A stretch of 64,000 nucleotides of DNA, from the NCBI GenBank assembly GCA_043228905.1, contig JBHGNT010000016.1, forward strand, positions 3,844,001-3,908,000, written 5' to 3'. Positions 41,101 through 52,234 of this stretch are shown here, piece by piece. Position 1 is the first letter of the stretch, and the number at the start of each line of letters is the position of its first letter. Made by a program: the position numbers and the translations under genes. This DNA comes from Azolla caroliniana. Lineage: Eukaryota; Polypodiophyta. The notes beneath the pieces are model-generated. The model had not been told where the DNA came from, ran no database searches, and saw only the letters and a program-made list of their open reading frames with translations.

Positions 41101-43528
41101 CTGAAAGTTCGGTTAAGGAAATCCAAAACTTAGCCTGCTCATTCTATCACAATAATGCACAATATTTTATCTACTTATAGGTTAATATACTTACAATGTT
41201 AAATTTCAACGATAATTGAAAAAACCCAGAGAATCCAATATCTCGCATTTGGAATGCTGATTTGAAAATAATAGATTTCCTTTAATCATTAATTTATTAC
41301 ATTTCACTATATTACATAGAGAGTGTTTTGATGTATCTACCTCCATCTGAAATTTCGCCATACTATTTTACAGTAGGTGTGCTCCTAATATCATCTATTA
41401 ACAACTGAAATTTGATGGTTTTTTATATTTCATTTACTTCTCTTTAATGACAAAATAGTCCATTAAATTTTTGCATATTATTAATTATGATAAAAGAAAT
41501 AATTTCAAATACTATATATGCTACGCATGCCTTACATATTTACACATCAAGTTATGAGGCATAATAAAATTTTCCAACAGTAAACTATACTTATGTCTTA
41601 ATAATCATGATATATACACGAATACATAAGATACACAAACAAACGAAGAAAGAACGAATTATTTAAGTCTTTCAAGAGGCCAAAATGACCCAGAGGACCA
41701 AACAAGAGATTATATCTTAAAAAAATTTGTCTCATTTTGAAGGACAGCAAATCTAAATAAATACAACTAAATATAGTGTACTAAAGGATCTAGTTATTTA
41801 AGCATGTAAGATTCTGAACATAGATAGACTGAAACTTCCAGCTTTGAAAATTTTCCAACATTGGCTGCTCTGAGGTGGAGAGAGCTCTGAAGATTTGGAA
41901 GCACCTTTGGTTCCAGGTTATACTGGCCTTTATTTGTCGATGACAAGTGTGACAAGGGCATGATCTAGATGGTCGTTGCCTAAGTGCACAGCACTTTGCT
42001 ATTGTCCAATCTATTATAGTCCCTTCTCATCTCCTGGTCCACATAGATAGCTATCCTATGAGCATATGCATAAATTCATTGCCAACAAATTTGCGAGAAG
42101 CATCTCAGACTAACAGATACATAATTAAACAGCAAACCAATGTAACTTTAGAAAACAAAAGAAGGAGAGGTTTGTGCATGTTGCACCATGTGACAAATAG
42201 GACTTGAATCTTCATTATAAACCCCTATTGACTAAAGTCAGGTACTCAAAGACAGCAATGATTTATCATGTTGAACTGGCATTGCTGGTTCGTATAAATT
42301 GAACTTCATTACATATCTCATCAAATATAATTAAGCTTAAGGCTCAACAAATTTGCACTGTTTGAGAATGACAATTTGCAAGCGAAACAAAACTGCAGCA
42401 TAAATATTCCAAAAGCATGATAGAGAGAATAGAAAATGATCAATATTTACTATAAAGGGACGCTTGTAATTTGTAAATGTCCATGCAAAATCATACCAGG
42501 TTGCATCCCATCGGGATTATGAAGGATTCCAACTGTGTTGATGTATAAGTCCAAGCGACCATATTTATTCAATATCTTATCTGCGACATCCTGTGACACA
42601 TACACAACATTAAAATACACGTGTGAGTACAAAAACATATACATACTAAGAGATTAAGGGACCTGCTCCGAAATTCACAGGTTGATAGTTTTTTCTCATA
42701 GCCTCCTGTACACAGCGCGTACATGTACAGATTTCTTTCATAGGAAAAATCAAAATTTTCATGATCTAAATATATACATGTATATGTACCTTAGCTGTGC
42801 GTTCATCTGTTACATCTAGCTTCAACACTGTGAGTTGAGATGGATACTTCTCTTTCAAAGCCATAAGATTGTATGCCGTGCTAGGATTGCGACAGGTTGC
42901 AACAACCGGAGAATCAGGATGTTGCGCTAGAAGTTGACTAGTCTGCAGAAAAAAACACACCAGGTTCATCAAAGCCTAAACGCGTATAAGCAATAAGAGA
43001 GGAGAGAAAGTGTGGCTAGAAACATAAGCTTAGATTAAGCTACTTCTGTTTACAGAAACGAGAAACGGGGAGAATGTCAAGGTTCAGGCTTTTGGGGCGA
43101 AAAAGATAGAAAATGTGTGTTAATGAGGGAGAGGTAGATCTCACGAATTCGAAGCCAATGCCACGGGAAGCACCAGAAACCAAAGAAACGGGGCTAGGGA
43201 AACGGTTCAAATGATTCTTGAGAGCAGTATGCTGCGTTTCTGATGAATAGTTCGCCGAAGAATCACCTTGAAGATCCTTGAAGATCCTTGAAGCCATTGA
43301 AGATCTCGATGATGGTGGAGGTGGTGGAGGAGGAGGAGCTAATTTCATGCGGCTACCATGCGGGATGGGGGCAGCTGCGGGGGAGACTAAGAAGAAGAGG
43401 TGGGTACGGAAAGCCGAAGCTCTGGCGATGGCAGGATGAGAGGGGAGGGGGGAGGAGGAGGCTGCGAAGCGCAGAGGAGGGGGAATCCATGGGGGATGGA
43501 GGGGCGATCGAAGCAGCGCCATGGCCAT
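38101..43528 (-). CDS. Short-chain dehydrogenase/reductase (C-factor-like, plastid-targeted?)
   Basis: An NAD(P)-dependent oxidoreductase of the classical SDR fold; the substrate is not known for this plant subgroup. Six exons (43145-43528, 42790-42942, 42497-42590, 40896-40978, 40659-40812, 38101-38336) give 367 residues with all phases consistent. Residues 1-75 are rich in Pro, Ser, Ala and Arg with few acidic residues and include eight consecutive prolines, as in a transit peptide. The cofactor motif is SGASRGIG at 118-125. The dinucleotide-binding VVATCRNP and LDVTDE blocks follow. The usual NAAG reads NTVG. The catalytic Ser lies in LSAKVGS and the YxxxK pair is YRASK at 280-284. LHPGTVDTDLSKPF lies near the C-terminus. 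Similarity is to Arabidopsis At4g20760-like proteins, from memory. The ATG at 43528 is the first of two in the MAMALL start. Confidence 0.92.
39300..39600. repeat. Degenerate aaccg(t/a)-type short repeat in SDR intron 5
   Basis: Phrases such as aaaccgttaaaccgttaaac and aactgaaccaaacc recur irregularly over 300 bp. No coding sense is seen. Confidence 0.6.
40003..40113 (+). pseudogene. Copia integrase fragment in SDR intron 5
   Basis: The plus strand reads HSDDVYGSMTHNSFGALSYF and then an ITFIADASRKVW block before a stop. This matches the copia integrase core (HSDVCGPM...GGARYFVTFIDD.SRKVWVY). No LTR was found around it, and it lies opposite to the host gene. Confidence 0.7.
41640..42010 (-). 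mobile_element. LINE 3' tail fragment in SDR intron 3
   Basis: This piece is clearly related to the tail of the LINE relic in CLU intron 12 (3640-4140). Shared landmarks are gaggccaaaatgacc, agattatatctta, aactaaata and the closing agcactttgctattgtcca. It carries one copy of the unit that is duplicated there. No RT part remains, as expected for a 5'-truncated LINE insertion. Confidence 0.65.
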
Positions 43529-43836
43529 GGATCGTGTCTGTGTCTGTGTCTGCATCTGTGTCTGCGTATGGTTTTTGGAGGTTGACTCATTTTGTTCCTT
43601 CTGTTTTAGATTTGGTTTGTTTCTGTTATTCTTGGGGGGTGAAAAGCTTTGGACTCCGACATATATAGTACGTAATATACTCGAATGCATTTGGCAAACA
43701 TTCTTCTCTTTTTCCATACGCATGCGTATGTTATCAAAACATTCTTATTTATTTATTTATTTTATTTTTTTGCACTTCTTACCTTAACTTTCGTACCTTA
43801 AAAAATAAAATTACCTTATAATAAATAATGAATACA

Positions 43837-43858
43837 AAGTATGGTATTTACCATACTT
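43837..43858. repeat. Short palindrome upstream of the SDR gene
   Basis: Nine-base arms (aagtatggt with accatactt) with a four-base centre, about 310 bp upstream of the SDR ATG. A similar half (cgtatggttcatac) lies near 43913. A regulatory role is not shown. Confidence 0.5.
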
Positions 43859-43984
43859 CGAGGGGTGTTTAACATTCTCGAATGCGAATGAGCGTATGTT
43901 ACGTATGGTTCATACTACGCTAGTTTGGAGGATGGGATGGACCCGCTCTTCTTTCCCATGATCACGCGTGTATGTCATGTATTT

Positions 43985-44048
43985 ATGTATGTATGTATGT
44001 GGCTCGTTTCTATTTGTATGTATGTATGTATGTGGCTCGTTTCTAAGT
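43985..44048. repeat. Duplicated (TATG)n plus gtggctcgtttct unit
   Basis: The sequence tatgtatgtatgtggctcgtttct occurs twice in tandem with a spacing of about 34 bp. Confidence 0.8.
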
Positions 44049-44415
44049 GGAGCATTTGAGTAGAGTGTGATATATTGAATGTCATGAGCTTATTCTAGCA
44101 AAACACGCATAATCAATTAAGCTTCCTTGTCAATGACCCAAGTTCCCATCTCATGTCGAAGAGACTCGAGAGTGTGGGCCATGTTCTATGGAAGCAATAC
44201 ATAGTGCAAATAGTGGACAAGGGCATGGGTGAGTGTGGTTGCATGTTCAAAGAAGGACATGGTTTTGTAATTTGCTACAACATTTGTGATATAAGTGTGA
44301 AACATGAACCTCATCATCCTCTGAATCCATGATACATTTGTGTGAGCAAGTGTGTATAATCCACATTCTCTCGAGGCTAGAAACATTATGTATAGAATCT
44401 AAACATAATGCTACA

Positions 44416-44419
<4 letters not shown>

Positions 44420-44449
<30 letters not shown>
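44420..44449. repeat. (GA)n microsatellite
   Basis: About 15 GA units in intergenic sequence just upstream of the LINE fragment. Confidence 0.9.
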
Positions 44450-44453
<4 letters not shown>

Positions 44454-44650
44454 ACACATCCCACCTAATTATGGGTTTATCTAGCAATAACTACAAAATA
44501 TTGCATTGATGTAAGGTCCTTTACCTTTACAAACAAAAGAACAATCATAGATGGATTGGTGTTTACAGTGTTGGGCATAGTTTTTACAAGTGACTACTAA
44601 TCCTTTGTATCATTGCTCTATTTATGTCTCTTGGATGGCTATAATCTAAG

Positions 44651-45110
44651 GCTGGAGAAGAATGGAAAATACATAACTCTGATCATGGATGGTGGCAAAT
44701 TTTAAAATGTAGTTGGCATTCTAAATTGCCACTTGTAGGAAAGGTTTTCATTTGGAGAATTTTGATTGGGGGTTTGCCTTTGGGATTAGCTCCAAATCGT
44801 CATGGGCTAGCAATAGGCAATTGCTTCTTTTGCATTATTCAAATGGAAGCTAATACTCATCGTTTTATACAATGTCCCATTGCTTGTCAAATTTGGAGTT
44901 TTATCAAGATGCTATTTGACATCTAAACAATGGGTATTGGCACAATTTACACAGGTTGACCCAAAATCAGAGATGGAAATTGTTTTCCTATTTCTAAGGT
45001 ATTGGGGATTGTGTCATAATTGGGATATACGTAATGTTTTCACATTTGATGGTAGGCATAGAGTGAAAGCATATCTACGAAAGTTGACGGGAGTATTAAT
45101 GTGACAATTT
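44651..45110 (+). pseudogene. LINE fragment with RT zinc-binding domain
   Basis: The plus strand reads KLPLVGKVFIWRILIGGLPLG, then a C-x2-C...H-x4-C zinc motif (CFFCIIQMEANTHRFIQC). This is the zinc-binding domain found after the RT in plant LINEs. A frameshift near 44900 leads into the next frame (EIVFLFLRYWGLCHNWDIRN) and stops follow. The fragment is isolated and inactive. Confidence 0.75.
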
Positions 45111-45248
45111 TCTTTATTGGTGCAAGTGGAAATTCTTTCCTTAGTGGAGTGTTCATCTTGCCTAGTTGGCAATTCAACATGCTCCACTACCCATGTAGTT
45201 AGTGGATGACCATACGCCATTGTGACAGCCATTGTAAGTAGTGTTTTT

Positions 45249-45284
45249 CACACACATTTATTAATATAATTGTGTGTTTTCACT

Positions 45285-45316
<32 letters not shown>

Positions 45317-45375
45317 CCTCAAACATACAATTAATATAATTCTGTGCTTTTACTAGAGAGAGAGAGAGAGAGAGT
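45249..45375. repeat. Tandem duplication ending in (GA)n tracts
   Basis: The phrase attaatataattctgtg-ttttcactagagagag occurs at about 45256 and again at about 45329, each time running into a GA tract (45283-45312 and 45355-45375). This is a duplication of about 73 bp. Confidence 0.75.
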
Positions 45376-46723
45376 TATAGTGCACAAGGGATTTTGTTAT
45401 GATAATTCTGGTGTTCAAGGGTAGGCATAATCATATTGTGCAAATTTAAGGAATCACTTCTAGTGAAAGTGCGATTTATTGCCATAGTTAATAAGCCTAA
45501 GGCTATGTTCCCTCTATCATAATTTTGTACCTCTAAGAGGGATTGACTTTAGAAAAAAGGAAATAAAATGCTTCAACACTCCCGTGAATGTTTGATATGA
45601 CCATTCCTTGGTTCGGGTAGGTTTTTGAAAATTACATTCCAACCATTTTCATAAAACTTCTTCTAAATTTATTGCTGGCCTTGTCAACATGGCAATCGAA
45701 GTAGAGTAGTTTTTTCTATCTTCATCTTCATATGTTAGAACTTAGAAGCATAGACTCTTTGCAATGGTGTATTTTGGAATGGGAGGAACTAAAGGCCATA
45801 TAAGGAAACATACAATAAGGATAATAGATTTCATTTCAGAAAATGGTTTTATTAGGTTTCTATAACACAAAATAATTTCACAAAGTATTCCTGCCATACG
45901 AGCCTTATGGGTAAATGGGAAATGGTGGAAGATAGTTGCTGCTTGTGGGATATGACACCAGTTTTCATTCAACTCTTGCGATATTAAAATCTGACTTTAT
46001 TTACATTCCTCATTAGAACAAACCTTTAGGAAACACGAAATTCATTTTGTAAGAAAAAGTGTATTTCAAGCCGGCAATCATTTTCACCATGTTTGAGCCA
46101 GTTTTTTCATGCAACTAATCTTGTTCTCCTATTCAAGACCAACTTTATTTACATACATAATTTTTTATGAGGTGAAGCCTACCAAAGGTCCTGTAAAGAA
46201 ATTGTTGATCATAGTACCCTTTCTTCACCATGTTCACACATTTCGGGACATGAAGATTTTGGAGGCAACACAGTTCAGGAGATGGGAAGATGAGACTTTG
46301 TAGACAACACATTTCAGGAGATAAAAACTAAGGAAATGGAAGTTTTTTCAAAATATCCCCTGGTAGCGAAAGTTCATTATTTATATACTCTAGATATGGT
46401 TAAAGAAACACAATTAACAACATATTTTACAACTTTCCAATTGGTCCACACACCAGCTTTTTGATATTTCTTTCCTTCAAAGCCCTTCCTTTCTAGTTGC
46501 AACACTGCAAAAAGCAGATTTTAACAGAACCTACACATTTTTTGGGTTGGTGCCAGCTAAGCTGCATGACACCTTTTCTTACTTTTTTTATTTTTTTTAT
46601 TTTTTGAAGTGACAAAATTGATATTATGTACAAATGAATGTTTGAATCAGGTTCCGTAAAAGAATTGTAGTATCTCTACCATATGAACAGAAAAGCTACG
46701 CTAAAAACCTTAAACCCTGGATC
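45376..46723. other. Intergenic stretch, includes the SKIP14-like 3' untranslated region
   Basis: No coding motif is seen on either strand. The part next to 46724 should contain the 3' untranslated region of the minus-strand F-box gene. Confidence 0.5.
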
Positions 46724-47347
46724 TCAATTTATGTGTGAATGAACCTCTGTTGAGCAATATGTTGTACCCGTGGAAGAACAGCAATCACTACATACGAATG
46801 TAGTATCAGGAGCCCTTATAAAGTGATCAGCATGCCGTCCACAACCAGGCCTATTGCATTCTGTGCATTTTGGTAACCTCAGCCAGCAACAAGAACATAA
46901 GAAATCTAAGGAGAAAGTCTCTTCATATTCATTGTCATTGATGCACCTTCCACACTCCTCGCAGCGCACGATGCAAAGAATGCAAGCACGACATTCCTGG
47001 AGGTTGTTTCCCCTTTTTTGCTGACATCTTTCACGGGTGCAATCGTATATAATCCTTACATTGCTACATTTAGGGCATTCTTCCACATCAATTGGTCTTT
47101 CATCAGGACAGTTGGAAAAATAATGCCCATTGTGATAATACTGAGGCCTGGTAGAAGTAGATGGAAACTGTGTTCCCACCCCAATCATGTTCTTCAGATA
47201 CTCTAGATGTTCCACAGTTAAACCATAAATATTCCGCACTCTTAACTGTTTTAAACCAGGCTTTCCAGAATTCTTATGATTTGTCAATATCTCCACCATT
47301 CTTACAACAGCATCCGCACTGATCCTGGTACAACCTGGAAGAGCCAG
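46724..47347 (-). CDS. SKIP14: SKIP14-like F-box protein, last coding exon only
   Basis: SKIP14-type proteins are F-box subunits that link substrates to SCF ubiquitin ligases through ASK adaptors. This exon codes 207 residues plus a stop. It opens at a clear acceptor (TTTTGTAG) with a leucine-rich-repeat piece (LALPGCTRISADAVVRMVEI). A cysteine-rich zinc-binding tail follows: CPKCSNVRIIYDCTRERC, then CRACILCIVRCEECGRCIND and YEETFSLDFLCSCCW. The order matches Arabidopsis SKIP14 from memory. The F-box and most LRR exons should lie upstream, but no such exon exists between 47348 and the copia LTR at 50183. They must be past the nested copia block or lost. The open frame itself is intact. Confidence 0.8.
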   Translation of the reverse strand: MALPGCTRISADAVVRMVEILTNHKNSGKPGLKQLRVRNIYGLTVEHLEYLKNMIGVGTQFPSTSTRPQYYHNGHYFSNCPDERPIDVEECPKCSNVRIIYDCTRERCQQKRGNNLQECRACILCIVRCEECGRCINDNEYEETFSLDFLCSCCWLRLPKCTECNRPGCGRHADHFIRAPDTTFVCSDCCSSTGTTYCSTEVHSHIN

Positions 47348-50182
47348 CTACAAAACATGGCACCATAAAGTTAGTACAGTTTGGTACAGGGAACACAGAA
47401 TAATACTAAAAATATGATTTTACACTTATCATCATATCTCAAAATACTGGAATTATGATTCTTGAACTATATTTACAGCAACAAGCAGATTCCTACATGC
47501 CAAGAAATCTAATAAGGAGCTGAACAAAAGCATAATTCTTTATTCATTTGAAACTAAAATAGTCCAAATTGCAGTGTACATTTAAAGAGAGTTTTATTTT
47601 GGGAGGAGGTATGAGAAGAACTATCATCAAAGGCACCTGCACCAGAGACGTATGCATGCTTTTCACTTTTAGCTCTGCTACGAAGATTTTCAAAGGTGCC
47701 CTTTTCATCAAATTTGAGAGGCCCTCAAGCTTTATTCCAGGCATAAATGAGTGTTTTAATTCAATTGTGCTGATACACTTTCATATATGCATAGTGTCAT
47801 ATCACATTTTTGAGCACCAAGCTCTTTTTCAACATTTTTGAGCACCAAGCTCTAGATCTAAGTGATATGCAATCCAATGCATGTCTAGATATGAAAACTA
47901 TGCAGTTCAATGCATCAGGATACAGAATGTAGCCTCAGATCTTACCAAATGGCAATAGTCTGTATCGACATGTTATCACCTCATGTTTTGCAATGCACTG
48001 TTCATATCACCACAAATCTCAAAATGGAAAGGCATTATATAATTTAGGAAACCTTGGACATGAAACCATATATAATGTGATGATGCTTATCAGCAATGAA
48101 TCACTGTCTCACTGACTTTGATTATTACCACATGTGGGCCTACAGATCCAGCACACTATACCACTGCATGCGTAACTATAATATAAATAAGATATTCCAG
48201 AGCACCAACTAAAAGGACATCTTAACTGATTATACCAGGCTTGTACATTTTTATAGGAAATGCAGACACAAACAAATCTGCCTTTCTTGTGCATTGCCCT
48301 CTCAAGCTGATAAAGCGATTCTTTCATGCAGAGCCTGCATTAACCCAAGCACCACTTGATTGTACAAGCAAACCACAAATCAAGGTTGCAGGCAAACTGC
48401 TTAACAGGTACATTCTAGGGATCTCAACCTATACCCCAAAGCCTTTTATGTATCAAGCAATAAGAATGCTAAATGATATCATAATGCATAAAAATCTAGA
48501 ATTCTACAATTGTTTCTTGTAAACATCCAATGCTGCATCTGGTTCACTGAACCACATGTACCTTTAACAAATGCATCTCTAAATATGGCACATTAGACAT
48601 ATTTCCCATGTTGAAATATTCTGAATATTTATATGACCTATTTTAATATATTTAGTAAAGAATTATTTGAAATAATAAATATTTCATCCCATCTATTACT
48701 GCTTCAATGAATGGAAACTGTATGCTAGCTCATTCATAGATATGTGCTTTTTCCTCTTAGCATGATAGCATTATGAAAGCATGGTTCCAAATCTTCATTT
48801 TAGCATCGTTCACTAGTAGGTCACCTTTTAACACAAACAAATATGAACCAAATTGTTGACTCCTATGCATGACCTTCAAATAACTGTCATGAAGACATTC
48901 CCAGTTCAATGGCTTTGGGATTTTCTGGAGGACGACTTTTAGGAGCAACTACCAACTCAAGTAGATAATTATATTGAAATCTTATAGCTATAAAGGTTTA
49001 TGGGAAAATCAAATGATTGTTTAATATCTAGTGTTGTATGTGTATAAACCTTAAAATAATCTCTAATGATGAATATGCAAATGCACTAAAAACATATCCT
49101 ACCTTTGATTGTCCTTGTAAGGTCGATTGGGCATCAACAAGCTTTCATGTGACTTAGATTTTAAATATAACAAGCCTTGAATTTGTCCTTGTTCGGCTGA
49201 TTGGCCATTCTTTTGCAATAGCATGAAATTAGGAAGGAAGAGGAAACCTATGTCACACACTACTTACTGGCCATATAGGCAATATCGATATTTCAACTGA
49301 GAATTCCTATTTTGTTGATTATTCTACTATTCCAGCCTACCTTAGAGAGCTTGTTAGCTGGACTTAAAAGAGGTTTTCAGAATATCTAAATAATATCATG
49401 ACTATCCCATGCTGTCAAGGCACTGTATCAGTGATATGAATCCTGATCACCAGGCCAAGAAGCTTCACAAAGAGTTTGTTGATCTCAATTGTCATGCATC
49501 CTAACTAACTATACATGGGGTGCAAATGGTTAGACTCCTGTGAATGACAACCTGGAGTTCAATCAAAGGACCTCAGAAGCATATTACGTGATTGACATGA
49601 ACTTTGCAAGCTAACAAGAGAAAATGAATCACTGGCCTAAGTATTGGTCTGCTTCGTCTCTGCTCTTAAATTGGAGTTAAACCGATTTCCTAACTTATTA
49701 TGCTGTTAAAAATAAAGTGTCAGGATAAAAGGATATCTAATAAATTCAGTGCAAGAGAGATCAATCCAGTAAACAAGAATTTATGAACTCTTTCAACAAT
49801 GGGATAATACAAAGCCAGACTAAAAATGCAGAGTTCATTCCTATACAAATAACTTTGTTCAAGGATGCACTAAGGCAAAAGATATAATACATCTTTGTGA
49901 GGTCAGAATATTGTATACATAGACAACAAACACTGTATGAGAAACCTATCATGAGGAGCATAGATTTATCCACTATTTCATGCCATCTCATAATGTTCAA
50001 GAGAGCATAATCTTTATCAACTACTTTCAACAATGTTAGCTAGTATGTACAACACACCACATTCCCCAAGAGAGAATTCACATCTAGTAATGTTAAAGAG
50101 TCACAGCTTATTATAGGATTCAATATTTCACGAGATTGAACTGCCATTCACCGAAAAGGTTATGGGGTAAAGTTTTCATACC
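47348..50182. other. Intron or upstream flank of the SKIP14-like exon
   Basis: AT-rich sequence with short frames only and no F-box or LRR coding exon. The phrase tttttgagcaccaagctct is repeated near 47809 and 47835. It ends at the LTR of copia element H. Confidence 0.5.
49516..49575 (+). mobile_element. Possible tRNA-like SINE head
   Basis: The sequence ggtgcaaatggttagac resembles an A-box region, and ggagttcaatc about 20 bases later resembles a B-box with the central cytidine-guanine changed. Both boxes are imperfect, so this is a weak call. Confidence 0.3.
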
Positions 50183-50406
50183 TGTTGTCAAATGACTAAG
50201 AAACACTTGCAGTTTCACATAAACTACATGAAGGCAGCACGAGGATTAGGGTTTAGGTCAAAAACAGAGAGGGAGAGAGTCTGAGTGAGAGACAAAGGGA
50301 AAGAGAGAGATGCAAGCTGTCTTGGGTACAAAGAGTCAAAAGTGTGCTACGAGTGCGTTCACACTCGGGCACTAATAAAAGGCACAATGGCCCTTTATTC
50401 CCAACA
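50183..50406 (-). mobile_element. 3' LTR of copia element H
   Basis: In element orientation the LTR begins TGTTGGGAATAAAGG right after a polypurine tract (AGGTGGGAGGT, rc of 50407-50417) and ends ACAACA at 50183. The ends are therefore matching TGTTG...CAACA inverted repeats. The length is 224 bp. It sits 118 bp after the element's stop codon at 50524. The partner 5' LTR lies beyond the right edge, so age and target duplication cannot be read here. Confidence 0.8.
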
Positions 50407-50523
50407 ACCTCCCACCTAAAGGCAATGTGCCGTGAGAAGAAAAAAGAAAAGAAAAAGAAAGTCAGCTAAGTCCAAGTATGTACAAAGCTGAACTACATAC
50501 ATCTATCCAACTCCCATCATCTG

Positions 50524-51784
50524 TCAGCAATGAGCAAATCGCTCAGCTGGAAGACCCTTCGTGAGAAGATCTGCAGGATTATTATTTGTATGTACTTTGA
50601 CAAGCTCAATGTTCTTGCTATCAAGTACATCTCTGATGAAGTGATACTTCACCTCTATGTGCTTCGTCTTTGCATGAAAGATGGGATTCCGAGCTAGCAT
50701 GATAGCAGTCTGGCTGTCACAATGAAGAGTAGGTAACTCTGTAATACCAAGATCTCTCACTAGATATAAAAGCCATAAAGCCTCTTTGCATGCCTCAGTG
50801 TCAGCAACATACTCTGCCTCTGTAGTAGACAATGCAACACACTTTTGTAGTCTGGAGATCCAAGAGACCGCACCTCCTGTGAAAGTAAACACATACCCAG
50901 AAGTAGACTTCCTGCAGTCTGCGTGACCAGCATAGTCTGCATCCGTAAAACCAACGACAGATGCCTTTTGCTTTCCAAAGCAAATGCCCAAGTCCTTTGT
51001 GCCTTTGAGGTATCTCATAATACCTTTCACTGCTTCCCAATGCTTTTTGCCGCGATTTGCCATGTACCTACTAACCACTCCCACTGCAAAGGCAATATCA
51101 GGGCGTGTAGCAACCATCGCATATATCAAACTGCCAACGGCAGAAGCATATGGAACCTTAGCCATTTCCGCCTTCTCATCATCAGATGTAGGGTTGTCTT
51201 CTGCACTGAGTTTCAAATATGGAGGCAATGGAACCCCAATTGTTTTCCCCCCCTCCATATTGAAACGCTGCAAAACCTTAGAGATATACTCCTGCTGAGA
51301 TAGAAAGAGTACCCCTTTCGATCGGTTTCGGAGTATTCGCATGCCAAGGATGTGATTTGCATCACCAAGATCCTTCATATCAAAGCTGCCATGAAGGCTT
51401 TGCTTCAATGAATCCAAGGCATGAATATCCTTGCCAGCAATCAACATATCATCAACATACAAAACCAAGATAATCAGGCTGCCATCTCCTGCCTTCTTGG
51501 TCCACTTGACTTCTACGAAAACCTTGAGACTGCATAAATGCATCAAATTTATGAAACCATTCTCTTGGTGCTTGTTTCAACCCATACAAACTCCTTTTGA
51601 GCTTACAAACCATCTTCTCTTTGCCTTTAGCCACAAAACCTTCAGGCTGCTGCATATATTTGTCTTCATGCAGATCGCCATATAAAAAGGCGGTCTTCAC
51701 ATCCATCTGTATGAGTTCCATATCTTCAGCTGCAACTAAGCCCAAAATGATTCTTAACGTAGTCATCTTTACTACAGGCGAAAA
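50524..51784 (-). pseudogene. Copia element H, 3' part: reverse transcriptase and RNase H
   Basis: The frame resumes with FSPVVKMTTLRI (from 51784), the copia RT block. It continues with MDVKTAFLYGDL and LKRSLYGLKQAPREW, then a frameshift with a small loss near 51500. The second frame holds the catalytic YVDDM box, VATRPDIAFAVGVVSRYM, the RNase H blocks DADYAGHADCRKSTSGYVF and STTEAEY, and the NPADLLTKGL end. The missing 5' part of this element is at 61660-64000; everything between is inserted. It differs enough from elements A and B to be a separate copia family. Confidence 0.9.
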
Positions 51785-51950
51785 GGTAAAGAGGGATGTT
51801 TGAGGGAGCAGCTATTGATTGATGACGTTCAGTAAACAAGACTGTAGTAGAGATGAGAGTAGAGACACAGATTTTAGGGTGTACCCAACCACCTTGATTG
51901 GTACACAAGAAAAAAAAGGTTATTATATTAGTTAACCCTACAAAGAAAGA
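51785..51950 (-). mobile_element. LTR piece (3' portion of the 3' LTR of copia element B)
   Basis: 166 bp matching the last part of the LTR at 61376-61659 (shared ctccctcaaacatccctc end on the minus strand). It starts abruptly at TCTTTCTTTG next to the end of element A's LTR and ends exactly where element H resumes. It overlaps the other B LTR piece (56858-57030) by about 70 bp of LTR sequence. Confidence 0.8.
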
Positions 51951-52204
51951 ACGGATCAGCTATTGAGAGATGACGTTCAGCAAACAGGACTGTAGTAGAG
52001 ATAAGAGTAGAGACACACAGATCTTTGGTGTACCCAACCGCCTTGATTGGTACACAAGAAAAAAGAAGGTTATTATATTAGTTAACCTTACATAGAAAGT
52101 GGTGTGTTCACATTATAAAAGGAGGTGTCCTGTCCAAGTGAACAATGTGTTCACATATACGAATAATTACCTAATTTGTGAACTACGGGCCTTTACACCT
52201 AACA
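51951..52204 (-). repeat. 3' LTR of copia A (end truncated)
   Basis: Begins TGTTAGGTGTAAAGG at 52204 after the polypurine tract AAGTGGGAGGT. It is nearly identical to the 5' LTR at 56580-56857 (the visible change is ttgtcc against ctgtcc) but stops at CCGT, 51951. Confidence 0.9.
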
Positions 52205-52234
52205 ACCTCCCACTTAAAGGTCCGATGTGAACAT

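Noticed and set aside
43288-43787. Plus-strand frames of 60-126 codons opposite the SDR first exon
   Set aside because: They are antisense shadows of the Pro/Ser-rich transit region; the minus strand carries the conserved SDR sequence and splice sites.
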